Of a DNA stretch of 44,107 bases, positions 35,101 through 43,400 are shown piece by piece. The notes beneath the pieces are model-generated. The model had not been told where the DNA came from and did no database searches. It saw nothing but the letters and a program-made list of their open reading frames with translations. The DNA is taken from contig JAGRBZ010000018.1 of the NCBI GenBank assembly GCA_020433805.1, forward strand, positions 1 through 44,107, given 5' to 3'. A program made the translations under genes and the position numbers. Position 1 is the stretch's first letter, and each line of letters begins with the position of its first letter. The stretch is from Anaerolineae bacterium. Lineage in GTDB: Bacteria; Chloroflexota; Anaerolineae; 4572-78; J111.

Positions 35101-37258
35101 AGACAATATAACTGCATCAACAGGAATTTTCACAACCACTTTTACTGCAGACACATCTGTAGGATCAGCAGGGCTAAAGGTAACTTATGATGACATACCC
35201 TTAATTAATACGGGAGACATGTTGGAATTGATACCTGGTCTGGCAGAATTAGCTACTATCTCCGCTAATCCCTCCACTATAGAAGCTGGGAGTGATCAAG
35301 AGTCTATTCTCACCATCGATTTAGTGGATGCATGGGGGCACCCAGTGACTAATGGCACTACAGCGACAATAACCCCCTCTTTAGGTAGTATTTCGCTGAA
35401 TATCGGTACAACTGTGAGTGGAACGATCACGCGAACTCTGACACCTAGTTCAATAGTGGGAACAGTCCACTTTACCGTTAATGCGGATGGAAGTAATTTA
35501 AATGTATCGGGAGATACAGTGGAAATCACCTCCGGAAGCCTAGATCACATTGACATTTTTCCTTCCACACCAATACAAGTCATGGCTGGCAGCACCGTTA
35601 CTTTTAATGCTGTTGGATATGATATAGTCAAAAACGAAACTGGAACAGGGGTTTTCAATTGGAAAAAATGGCCCGGTTCGGGTAATGGAACTTTGTCAAG
35701 TAGTGGCATATTTACTGGTATAACCGCCGGTAATATCGGCATTCAGGCTTCGCAAGAGGGGGTTTTTAGCCCTATAAAAACCATTACAGTTATACCTAAC
35801 TCTCCTATTACAGCAGTTGTTAGTGCCAAGCCTATTACAGTTGCAGTGGGAGGAGAGGCTATTGAGCTAACTATTACTGCCCGAGATGCTTATGATAACC
35901 TAGTAGCTGATGGCACAATGCTCAATGTTGTTACCAATTTGGGCACACTTGTGGGGTCAGGTGGCACAAAAAATGGTGTACTCACCCGTACATTGGTTTC
36001 AGACAGTTACTATGGTGTAGTTGACGTCTTTATAAATGGATGGGAAGCATCTGGAGATAAACCTGTAATCATGCCTAGAGCACAAGTTACGGCGAGCTCT
36101 ACTAACTTACCTGCAGATGGCCGTAGCCAATCAGTGTTGACTATTTTGGTACTTGACTCACAAGGGGATCCACTACCCGATGGATCTTGGCCACTAATTA
36201 CCACATCTCTAGGTACTATAAGCGGAACGGGTAGCACTGTAAATGGAATTATAACCCGTACTTTAACATCGTCAGTTACGCCTGGTATTGCCCAAATTTA
36301 TGTAAATGGCACATTAGCAAAGGGCCAGGTATCATTTAACCTTGGCCCAGCTTCAGTAGCCTATATCAAGGCCGATACCCCCTATCTTATGGCCGACGGA
36401 TTGAGCAAAACAAAATTCACTATTACTGTACAAGATGCCTATGGACATGTTATTACTAATGCTGGCCCTCTCGCGGTTACCGTTTCAGACGGAACTATTA
36501 GTGGTATTCAACCTACAAGCAATGGTGTAACTACGCGTATACTCAAATCTAGCAAACAGGGAGGCGTAGGGCTTATTTCGGTGTCCGGACTTTCTGTAGC
36601 TGGAGATTGGAAGATTCATTATGTAAGTGATTCATTAAACGGAGGCGGCTTTGAAACTGGCAACCTAGATAATTGGACAATTGGTAGTGTCGTTACCCCG
36701 ACAGGCACTTCATTAGTCTACTCAGCAACAGTGGTAGGGCAGGATACGATAGGAAGTATAAAAGTTACACCCTTTGCGGACAATCGGATGATAAGACTAG
36801 GTGCAACCACATCCGATAATTCAAAACATGAGGTTAGTGAGGTCTGGCTAAGCCAGCCGGTTTATGTGCAACCAGACGGCATGACCCAAGTGACATTTAT
36901 GTATCGCTTATTAAGTTATGATGTGTCAGTTGGCTCAGCCGAGTATGGTTTCCAAGAGTGGGATCCGTTTGAAGTTTATCTAAATGGTCATGAGGTGTTA
37001 CAAGATGGTTATCCTTGGACGGCTGAATGGCAGACCTGGCACGGTCCTCCCCTACCTTCATCACCACAAGATATGGGATGGAAACAAAGTATCTTGGACT
37101 TGACACCTTATGCCGGACAAGTCGTCACATTGGAGTTCCGTACTCCTAATAGACAAGCAGCTATTGATAATACCTGGGTATATATAGATAATATAAATCT
37201 AGCTTACCAAGAAGCTGCAGAAACATATCACACCTTCCTACCGAATATAATGAAGTAA
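29162..37258 (+). CDS. Giant Ig-like repeat surface protein (DUF11 + about 24 Big_1-type repeats + jelly-roll-like C-terminus)
   Basis: The 2698-residue protein begins with about 26 polar residues, then a hydrophobic export segment (about 27-46, FILVGLFLCTILWVIVSP). A DUF11-like domain follows at about 52-160. From about residue 160 to 2490 there are about 24 repeats of roughly 97 residues with the invasin/intimin Big_1 pattern: PGxPAxVxLxAxP, ANGxS, VxDxYGNPV, TSLGTLSG, TRTLxS, then GDTVxF. Repeats 8, 11, 16 and 21 are of a second type with a WxxxGxGT core. The end (about 2490-2698) has GGGFETGNLDNW and AIDNTWVYIDNINL, a jelly-roll-like binding domain, and finishes FLPNIMK. No outer-membrane barrel is present. 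It is likely a long surface adhesin or stalk. Confidence 0.85.
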   Translation: MFGIIFPARDFPPHRYYHLDLFVKTSMPFILVGLFLCTILWVIVSPIKAQSSAFSIIKLAPSEVKAGEPITYTIRVLNTSSLEIKVDISDPIPENMTIFNPGDGTFANNSIRWSGLSVPPVDSVEVSFIAVVTQAGNVTNSDYTATSGKTIVSGTPVTTVIKPNIPGIISVNSIPNSIVVNESSNLTILVTDIYGNPVEDGTIVSLDFDKGTINGQSPGTTINDTTSDGQIVQILSAGTVAGTINLTATADSVQGLGSVIVNAGLPASLVVAASPDSVRTVEGQFATITATVTDQYGNLVTQTPVTFTTSLGTLNNIGSTVVVNTNNGQSTTTLAGTVAGTATLTATVGSLVNSSQHVYLAPGPPTQIQLAANPKAIVANGVNTSTLTLLIRDENLNLIDTPTPVTITTSAGILSGGGNTYTNIPTNGRVQVTLTAITKTSLANVQAFAAGLSTDTGINFVPGPPAKVSLDANPTILFADGLSTTNLTATVRDAYDNLVSTPAEVAFAAHEGTLLDPATDTTTDGVAFNTLRSSTVLGNVPITVTVVGLASPATENIEFIAGPPSNVDLIFSPTSPVTVGTSVDLVLTVRDSVGHILPNIPITLSNSLGSITSSSTGVSDDYGQIQRTLFSTIAGTDVIDVSSYNGNLTIANNSITFLPDKAVQATLSVAPTEIVANGVSTSQVTALLTDRYGNPVSGVAPNFLTTLGSLSGNAPTDATGITTRVLQSSTTRGAAIITISGLTTVTNTTVDFITGPPASVILVASPTTVQAGQNVTVAITVTDSVGHPISEQNLSVTTSLGVVSNCSSTNALGELTCTLKSTQSGQPNIYVAGILATGDTISIVPGDLHHIHVTPYGTTGSPVNISAGSPFVFSAVGHDVYHNEITGLSFVWSKDNFGGNGTINSNNGQFTGTTAGLVRIKASSGGKAGVSYVEVGVGTPKVATITATPLSVPANGTDISTLSIYVTDAFGNPVGYGVPLTVISSIGTIQGSAVTDSGSTASRTIQSTQAGTAMISITNLITLTGDTAITFTPGTPAKAVVSASPTSLPANGTDQSILTISLLDIFNNPVGSGYNATIQTSLGKLSGSGSTNVEGTLIRTLTAPLEIGTAIFNIKYLGLPLTVLGDKVNFEVGPLDYVAVTPTGMLSLPAGQSTQFIAQGYDVDNAPIPSGINYSWDLICGAGCGQIDTVFGQQTSFTGTIAGTGVQLVVSADEEGAFYDNTTNIIVIPGFPASADITVTPDSIPVDTTNPVTLTFRDLVDDYNNESTDGTVITMNVQSQPVARIITTVVSGGQAQGIISPTTQAGTYAITAFSNDGEIALSGNNVVTFTPGVPAAAELITGTPSQIIANGISTKTLALQLRDIFGNKVAGGATPIVTSTLGTILSNDTSTDVNGIVTRTLKAGLDLGDAKISVNGFVASGPSVTLVPGPPFSTTITVVTSTLIAGGDGTPIVYDVRDAWGHSVVDSTIITPTLTPIYGTFIGDAKTTDGLVTQTLIPGPTAGETIIGSQGISATGDTLVTINPAAAAIAHVVANPISLTVGNTTTLVITITDEFGNIVPPTSITLTTTAGTLDSSSSTINKTTINSTGVISADLSSTTAGTQTLTFESVAGLLTTDPASDSVIFLPDTPVTVTLDPSEPLTIAAGSPLAVTVSSRDSYGNPVDPWMPVNYNWQQSAPSGSPGYGTLTSLDPHTRSIRFMPMQVGTNQLWTIGGVTTSTLLSVSVVTGPPAAANIAINPTRVPADGLSTYAITLTKIVDSFNNPIPDGTPLTFTVQSYPPVISRGTISNGMVTGILSSSTQAGIHSIAVEGANRSLTLSGTTSVTFTPGTPSLAIVGAVPDILPGDGESTSSIIVTIYDKYFNLVADATPVTVTTSLGTLSGNGNTVDGHVIRSLQSPVDLGTATFTVEGPNGLLSVLGDTVEFVPGMPKYASITATPSQVQADGISTSLITVTIKDNYGFTVDTSKTAVLTVERGTVPPDNITASTGIFTTTFTADTSVGSAGLKVTYDDIPLINTGDMLELIPGLAELATISANPSTIEAGSDQESILTIDLVDAWGHPVTNGTTATITPSLGSISLNIGTTVSGTITRTLTPSSIVGTVHFTVNADGSNLNVSGDTVEITSGSLDHIDIFPSTPIQVMAGSTVTFNAVGYDIVKNETGTGVFNWKKWPGSGNGTLSSSGIFTGITAGNIGIQASQEGVFSPIKTITVIPNSPITAVVSAKPITVAVGGEAIELTITARDAYDNLVADGTMLNVVTNLGTLVGSGGTKNGVLTRTLVSDSYYGVVDVFINGWEASGDKPVIMPRAQVTASSTNLPADGRSQSVLTILVLDSQGDPLPDGSWPLITTSLGTISGTGSTVNGIITRTLTSSVTPGIAQIYVNGTLAKGQVSFNLGPASVAYIKADTPYLMADGLSKTKFTITVQDAYGHVITNAGPLAVTVSDGTISGIQPTSNGVTTRILKSSKQGGVGLISVSGLSVAGDWKIHYVSDSLNGGGFETGNLDNWTIGSVVTPTGTSLVYSATVVGQDTIGSIKVTPFADNRMIRLGATTSDNSKHEVSEVWLSQPVYVQPDGMTQVTFMYRLLSYDVSVGSAEYGFQEWDPFEVYLNGHEVLQDGYPWTAEWQTWHGPPLPSSPQDMGWKQSILDLTPYAGQVVTLEFRTPNRQAAIDNTWVYIDNINLAYQEAAETYHTFLPNIMK

Positions 37259-37304
37259 CTTATTCGTCCACATATGAACAAAACTTCCATTTACTTTATC
37301 GAGC

Positions 37305-37318
37305 AGTCGTCGACGACT
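37305..37318. repeat. Perfect 14-bp palindrome between convergent genes
   Basis: AGTCGTCGACGACT is its own reverse complement and lies 47 bp after the adhesin stop. It has no loop and no T-run directly behind it, so a standard terminator is unlikely. It could be a protein-binding site or a weak cruciform; function unknown. Confidence 0.5.
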
Positions 37319-37392
37319 ATGAATGGTTTTGCAAGATTTTGACTATTTCTCACTGACGATTTAGAGCTTTTTTTGCACATCAAAATAGATCC

Positions 37393-38823
37393 CTATTCAT
37401 ACAATTTCCACCCAATCAATACGCCACAAATCATTACCCCACAAATACACCAAAAAACAATGTGATAGGCTTCAATCGGCAATAGAGATTGATCTAATCC
37501 ATGTTGCAGAATAACACCTCCGACAGTTGGGCCAAGAACATTACCCCCAAAGCGTACCATACTGTAGACGCCTGCTGCGGTACCAGTCTGCTCACGGGGT
37601 ATCTTACTCATCGAAGCTCTGTGCAACGCAGCTAGCGACAAACCTGCACCCAAACCATGAAAAATAATAACGATTAGTACTAACCCAACGGGTGTTGAGA
37701 CAGAAAGTACAGCCATAAGCACCATTGTCACCATCTGAACAGACATCCCACTTAAAACGGGCCGTCGACTGCTCCATCGATCAGCCAATTGTCCTCCAAG
37801 CCTCATAGTGCCAAGCAACGCTCCGGCATGGAGCATGAGGATAATACCTGTTAATGAAGCACTTAAATTGTAGACATCTGTCAGGTACAGGGGCACTAAA
37901 AAGCCGACGCTGCTCATAGCAAACATGCGTATTGCTGAACAGACTGAGGCCCGGCTGAACGTTGTATTACTAAAAATTGATAAGGCAATATAGGGATCTT
38001 TATGACGCTTTTCCCAAACGATAAATGCACAAAAGAAAACGATGGCTAGAATAAGCAAGCGCCAATCTTGTAATGAGGCTACTCCAGTAATAACCTGACT
38101 CGACAGATAAAAAACAGTTGTCGTTACCCCCAAACCCAACAACGCAACACCTAACCAATCGAATGATCGTAAAGCATGGAAATGAACCACTTTTTGTTCC
38201 TGAGGAACTTTACCCTGAACGACAACAGCGCCAGCCAATCCAGCCACCAAAATTGGACCAAAAATAGTACGCCAGCTTAAATAGTCGATGAGCAATCCGG
38301 CGATGAAAGGCCCTACAATACCTGTAACCGGGCCAATTGAGTTCCACGTTCCCAAAGCACGTCCCCGTTCGGCAGGAGGAAAGATTTGAGAAATGATAGC
38401 CATACAAAGCGGAACAACTCCCGATGAACCAACCCCTTGTATAGCTCGCCCTACCATTAATTGTGAGAGCGTGTTTGCTGTCAAGACAACAATTGTTCCG
38501 ATCATAAATATAGCAATTCCAACAAAAAACAGTCGCCGTTTGCCTAATTCATCGCCCAACCGGCCGTAGAGCGGCATTGAGACCATAAATGGTATAGTAT
38601 AGACAGTAACCATCCAGGCTGCGACTTCGGCCTGAATGTGGTATAAATCTCGAATAGTTGGCAATGCAATGTTAAACATTGTGAGATTCATAATAACCAT
38701 CACCACAGGAACCATTAGGCTTACCAAAATAGCATGATTATCCGTGGTAGATATAATTTCTCCACTTCCGACAGTAGAGAAATTATTTTGAAAAGGGGGT
38801 TGTTGAAGATGCCTATTTTTCAT
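37393..38823 (-). CDS. MFS drug/proton antiporter (DHA2-like)
   Basis: The protein is a multi-pass membrane exporter of about 476 residues, with probably 14 membrane segments, as in the DHA2 (EmrB/QacA) group. Motif A appears as GRLGDELGKRRLF after the second segment. The antiporter motif C is seen as GPVTGIVGPFIAGLL. The start is placed at ATG 38823 because AGGA lies six bases before it and the longer reading frame would begin inside the terminator hairpin of the upstream gene. The substrate is not predictable; the neighbouring GNAT gene may be unrelated because a terminator separates them. Confidence 0.88.
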   Translation of the reverse strand: MKNRHLQQPPFQNNFSTVGSGEIISTTDNHAILVSLMVPVVMVIMNLTMFNIALPTIRDLYHIQAEVAAWMVTVYTIPFMVSMPLYGRLGDELGKRRLFFVGIAIFMIGTIVVLTANTLSQLMVGRAIQGVGSSGVVPLCMAIISQIFPPAERGRALGTWNSIGPVTGIVGPFIAGLLIDYLSWRTIFGPILVAGLAGAVVVQGKVPQEQKVVHFHALRSFDWLGVALLGLGVTTTVFYLSSQVITGVASLQDWRLLILAIVFFCAFIVWEKRHKDPYIALSIFSNTTFSRASVCSAIRMFAMSSVGFLVPLYLTDVYNLSASLTGIILMLHAGALLGTMRLGGQLADRWSSRRPVLSGMSVQMVTMVLMAVLSVSTPVGLVLIVIIFHGLGAGLSLAALHRASMSKIPREQTGTAAGVYSMVRFGGNVLGPTVGGVILQHGLDQSLLPIEAYHIVFWCICGVMICGVLIGWKLYE

Positions 38824-38847
38824 ATTTGATCCTGTAAAATTAAAGAC

Positions 38848-38880
38848 AAAAAAAAAGCCGGTTGTGAAAAACAACCCGGC
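38848..38880 (-). terminator. Rho-independent terminator of the GNAT gene
   Basis: On the minus strand GCCGGGTTGT and ACAACCGGC form a near-perfect stem with a short loop, followed by nine T residues (38856-38848). It stands 40 bp beyond the stop of the leftward GNAT gene. Confidence 0.9.
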
Positions 38881-38919
38881 GTATCTATCTCTAAACGGCT
38901 CATTTTAAGTAGATGATGA

Positions 38920-39861
38920 TTATGAGGGTCTCCATCGAAAGGCAAAAGCAGATTGGTCAACAGGTCTGTTTTCGTTGAGATCGAGCTTCATTTCTATCCG
39001 TACGAATGAAGTTAAATACCCGATAGCTTTAAAGGCTTGCCAATGGACGTCATCGGCTGGGAGATTTTCAACAACCGTATCTTGAGCCGGATGAAGCGTA
39101 TGTAAGTTGTGCAGTAGGCTGGTCGCAACCTTAAAAGGATCGCCTTGTTGCGTCTCAATTACTAACCGACTTAATTGAAATACGGTGTTCTGATAAACTA
39201 ACCACCCACGCCCGCCGTTCGGTAGCTCAGCCTTTAAGCCTGATAAATTTCCCGCATTATATAATGATTGGTTAGCTGTTACCCAGGATGGTGAGTCAGT
39301 ACGTGTTTCAACGATCTCTAAGGCGTCTTGATATCCAAGCGTCTCTACGTGCTCTCCCGCAGCCGGAGATTCTAACTGGGTGGGAGGTCGGCGAATGACA
39401 AGTAACTCTCTTAATGTTTCAAAGCCTAACGAGTCAAACAACTGCCGGGCTGGGGTATTATTCTTAATCACTTCAAGAATTATGGCTTGGGCTTTTAGAT
39501 TACGCGAACGCATGATCAAGCCTTCCATCATTCTGCGCCCAACCCCTTTCTTTCGCCCATCAGGAGTAATCCCTAAGCGCGTAATCCAGGTATAATCCCC
39601 ACGCCGCCCCAAAAAACCTAAACCAAAGGCCGTTTCACCGGAAATAGCAACAACCGATTGGGTAAGATCGACATCATATACTTTAATATACTCTCGCATC
39701 TTGGCCTGACTCATAGGCATAGGCACTACATAATCCACCCGAGTCTGGTTGTAGATATCGGTTAACTGCTGAATATTAAACTCATTGGCAGCAACTAAAT
39801 CGTATGAAATTTTTGGTCTTCTCACTCTAACGTTGAGTTGATTCATTTGTGTGTTTATCAC
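38920..39861 (-). CDS. GNAT-family N-acetyltransferase
   Basis: The 313-residue protein transfers an acetyl group from acetyl-CoA to an unknown amine. The first 160 residues contain the GNAT core: TRLGITPDGRKKGVGRRMMEGLI with the pyrophosphate-binding RKKGVG at about 103-108, and IILEVIKNNTPARQLFDSLGFE. The C-terminal 150 residues look like a second, degenerate GNAT-like half without an acetyl-CoA loop. GTG at 39861 has GAGGG about ten bases upstream; ATG at 39846 is an alternative. A strong terminator follows. Confidence 0.85.
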   Translation of the reverse strand: MINTQMNQLNVRVRRPKISYDLVAANEFNIQQLTDIYNQTRVDYVVPMPMSQAKMREYIKVYDVDLTQSVVAISGETAFGLGFLGRRGDYTWITRLGITPDGRKKGVGRRMMEGLIMRSRNLKAQAIILEVIKNNTPARQLFDSLGFETLRELLVIRRPPTQLESPAAGEHVETLGYQDALEIVETRTDSPSWVTANQSLYNAGNLSGLKAELPNGGRGWLVYQNTVFQLSRLVIETQQGDPFKVATSLLHNLHTLHPAQDTVVENLPADDVHWQAFKAIGYLTSFVRIEMKLDLNENRPVDQSAFAFRWRPS

Positions 39862-39923
39862 GTTTACAGCCCTCTGGTCTATTTCGTTTCTAATTGGTGA
39901 TATGAAGTCCAGGCAACTGGATC

Positions 39924-40301
39924 TCAGGCAATGGTTACACGTAAAAATCGGTTGAGTATCGACTGGATTAGCTGTTTATCCGGCGGTTTATGGAGAAATC
40001 CATCAACTCCGGCTTCCTTAGCAATGCGTTCTGTTTCTTTATTACCGTACGAAGTTATCGTTACAACAGGAATATGACTTAGCTCGGGAGCGCTTTTAAT
40101 TTTGCGAGTCAGTTCAAAGCCATCAATATCAGGCAAAAGGAGATCTACGAAGATAAAATCGGGCATTTCCTGTAAAGCCATCTCCCAGCCTTTTTCGCCA
40201 TCAGCGGCTTCGAGCATTTCATAGCCTTCTCGCTGCAAAATGCGTTTTACAAGTAATCTATTTTGAGGATTATCTTCGATATAAAGAATTCGCTTCTTCA
40301 T
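39924..40301 (-). CDS. Stand-alone response regulator receiver (CheY-like)
   Basis: A single receiver domain of 125 residues with no output domain. The acidic pocket is E9/D10 (YIEDN), the phosphorylation site is D53 (FVDLLLPD), a threonine/serine is near 83-84 (TITSYG), and K105 (LHKPP) is conserved. The KPP in place of the usual KPF/KPI is unremarkable. Partners cannot be named because no histidine kinase is in the window. A flagellar-switch role is possible but not supported by position, since it is 12 kb from the flagellar genes. It is divergent from the AfsR-like gene. Confidence 0.9.
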   Translation of the reverse strand: MKKRILYIEDNPQNRLLVKRILQREGYEMLEAADGEKGWEMALQEMPDFIFVDLLLPDIDGFELTRKIKSAPELSHIPVVTITSYGNKETERIAKEAGVDGFLHKPPDKQLIQSILNRFLRVTIA

Positions 40302-40367
40302 GAGCCTACGCTATCCGGTACAAGTTTACTTTACCTGTATTATTATACAGAGTATGTGTACCAAAAG

Positions 40368-40397
40368 CGTTGCAAAAACGTTGCAACATCCGTTGCA
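40368..40397 (+). promoter_or_regulatory. Three CGTTGCA direct repeats, candidate SARP operator
   Basis: CGTTGCA occurs at 40368-40374, 40379-40385 and 40391-40397, with starts 11 and 12 bp apart. SARP-type BTAD regulators bind heptamer direct repeats at about one helical turn, usually next to the -35. A degenerate copy, CATTGCT at 40412-40418, overlaps the -35. Position directly upstream of the BTAD regulator gene suggests autoregulation; the response regulator gene could also be controlled. Confidence 0.6.
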
Positions 40398-40413
40398 CTT
40401 CGTAAAAGTTTCA

Positions 40414-40442
40414 TTGCTCTTTTGTTTTTTTTACGATAGAAT
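40414..40442 (+). promoter_or_regulatory. Promoter of the AfsR-like regulator gene
   Basis: TTGCTC (40414-40419) and TAGAAT (40437-40442) are separated by 17 bases and end 21 bp before the ATG at 40464. The weak -35 next to a heptamer array is typical of activator-dependent SARP promoters. Confidence 0.5.
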
Positions 40443-40463
40443 TAGCCCAGAGAGGATAGATCT

Positions 40464-43400
40464 ATGCCTCAATTGGCTTTGTTTCTTTTTGGCCCCCCTC
40501 GAATAGAATTGGATGGTCTCCCCGTTAAAATCAGCCGTCAGAAAGCCACGGCGCTGCTTGCCTATCTTGTTGTAAGCGGTAAAACACATAGCCGCAATAC
40601 CTTGGCTACTTTGTTGTGGCCTGATCAAGATCAGCGTCGAGCACGTTCGGCTTTACGCCGGATTTTGGTAACGCTCAACAAAGCGGATATAGGTCCGTGG
40701 CTCAATATCGAACGCGAAACTATCGGGCTAAGTCAGGAGAAAAATCTATGGGCAGATGTTTCTCAGTTTCGCCACTGTGTGGGGCTATGCCTGACGGCCC
40801 AAGACAAGGCCGATACAGTTTGTCTTCCACTCCTCACTGAGGCTGTTTCGCTTTACAAAGCCGATTTTATGAGTGGCTTTAGCCTACGTGACAGTTCCGA
40901 TTTTGATGAGTGGCAGCTATTCCAAACCGAGAGTTTACGCCACGATTTAAGCAGCGCTCTGGCGCGTTTGGTCCGTTTTCATAGTGCGCTGGGTCAATTT
41001 GAACCGGCTATAGCGTATGCCCGTCGATGGCTTACTATCGATCCACTTTATGAGTTAGCCCATCGACACCTTATGCAGCTTTATGCCTGGAGTAATCAGC
41101 GGTCGGCTGCGCTACGCCAGTATGATGATTGTCGACATATTCTACAAGAAGAGTTGGGCATAGCTCCATCCGTGGAAACCCAGGAGCTTTATCAACGCAT
41201 TCAACAGAACCAAGTGCCGTTAATCGAAAATCGGTTTTCTTCTGTCGCAGGTTCCCCCAACCGCGTAACGCCCCTGCACAACTTTCCTACCCAACCGACT
41301 CCGTTTGTAGGACGGCAGCAAGAATTAAAAGAGATAGCACATCGGCTTAAAAATCCCGACTGTCGATTGCTCACCCTAACCGGTTCCGGCGGTATGGGAA
41401 AAACCCGTCTGGCTATTCAAACCGCAGTTCAACATAGTCAAGCTTTTCCCGATGGTCTTTACTTTGTACCATTAGCCCCCATCAGTTCAACCGATTTTCT
41501 GGTTTCGACCATTGCTGAGCATCTAAAATTCTCGCTCGATGGCCAAGAAGACGCCGAACCTCAGTTGATTAACCACCTTCGTTCTAAGAAACTGCTTCTG
41601 GTTCTGGATAATTTTGAGCATTTAATCAAAAAAGCTGAATTTCTATCCGAAATATTAAATCAAACGCTTCACATGAAGCTGTTGGTCACCTCGCAAGAGC
41701 GACTCAACCTTCAGGGTGAATGGGTTTTTGAAATTAACGGCATGGATGTCCCTCAGGATGATCACGTTGACACGATAGAAAAATACAGCGCTGTGGCCCT
41801 ATTTTTACAAAGGGCGCATCATGTAAACTCACATTTTACGCTTACATCTCGAGAAAAAAGACAAATTATTCAAATTTGCCGCATGGTAGAGGGAGTTCCC
41901 CTGGCAATCGAACTGGCCGCCGCCTGGGTTAGAGTGCTCTCGCCACAAGAAATAGCCGCAGAAATTCAGCGCATATATACGTCGCAAAACAATCTTGATT
42001 TTTTGGCGACAACACTACGTGACGTACCACCTCGTCACCGTACTCTACGTAGCGTATTTGAACATTCTTGGCAGCTTCTCTCCGCTGAGGAGCAGCGAGT
42101 CTTTCGTCGATTATCAGTCTTTCGTGGTGGTGGTCAGAGGGAAGCGATAGAATGGATTACGGAAGCAAATTTACGGCTTATTACGGCCTTGGTCGATAAA
42201 TCGTTGCTCACCAGAAACGCTTTAGGCCGGTATGAAATGCATGAGTTATTGAGACGTTACGCGGCAGAGAAATTGCACGGCTCTAAGGCAGAGGATCAGG
42301 TTGTTTACGAACGTCACGCCGCCTATTATACTACGTTTTTGCATCAACGGGAAAAGCAGCTTAAAGGCGTCGCTCAGAAGGAAACTTTAGCCGAAATTGC
42401 CCGGGAGATCGAAAATGTTCGAGCAGCCTGGCATTGGGTTGTTGCGCAAGGTAAATTAAAAGAAATTGAGAACGGCTTAGAAAGTTTAGGTCATTTTTAT
42501 GCGATGTATAGCTGGTTTCAAGAAGGGGTTGAAGCTTTTGGTCGCGCGGTAGAGACATTACAGCTCAAAAATAATGACCCTCATTTATTCTTAAAACAGG
42601 TCCTACGAGGGCGGGTGCTCACCTACCTGGGTTGGTTCTTTCTACGCCAAGGGTTATACGACCAAGCCAAATATTTACTCCACCAAAGCCTCGACCTTTT
42701 ACAAGATACAGATGAACAGGAATGTATAGCTTTGCCCCTAAGCTACTTGGGAATTTTAGCCGGAGAAGTTGGCGATGCGACAGAAGCCAAACGTACGCTC
42801 CAAAAAAGCCTCGATATATATCGCGACAGAGACGATCAATGGGGCATCGCCTGGACATTAAGTCATTTAGCGTACCATACCGGAACTTCCGAGCATCAAA
42901 CAGAAGCCCGAGCTTTGTTAAATGAAAGTTTGTCGATATATAAAGCCATTGGCAATAAGCAGGGGGTAGCTGTCGCCTTAAATAACTTAGGGTACATTGC
43001 CTATACGCAACAAGAATTTACAGATGCACAAGAACTACTGCAAGAAAGCCTGGCCTTACGACGAGAAATAGGCTTTCCCCGAGGCATTGCCGTCTCTCTT
43101 AACAATTTGGGGCTTGTCTTCGAAGCCTTAAACGACTATCAAAGCAGCCAAAGTTGTTACCACGAAAGCTTAAAAATAGCCTCAGATATCAGAGCACGAC
43201 CGCTGGCGCTTAGTGCTCTAGAAGGGATTGCGGCCTGTATGGCTTATCACGGCAACGCGAAAGATGCAATAGACATCCTCACCCTTGTCCTCTATCATCC
43301 GGCCAGTAACAAGGAAACCCTTAATCGCGCTATCCATGCAATTAATCGGTTAGATAGCCAGCGCAATGCAATGGGGGCTGCCGAATTATCACCCTCATCA

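Noticed and set aside
40368..40397. CGTTGCA repeats as a CRISPR or phage attachment site
   Set aside because: The units are 7 bp with 4-5 bp spacers, far too short for CRISPR, and no integrase or tRNA is nearby.
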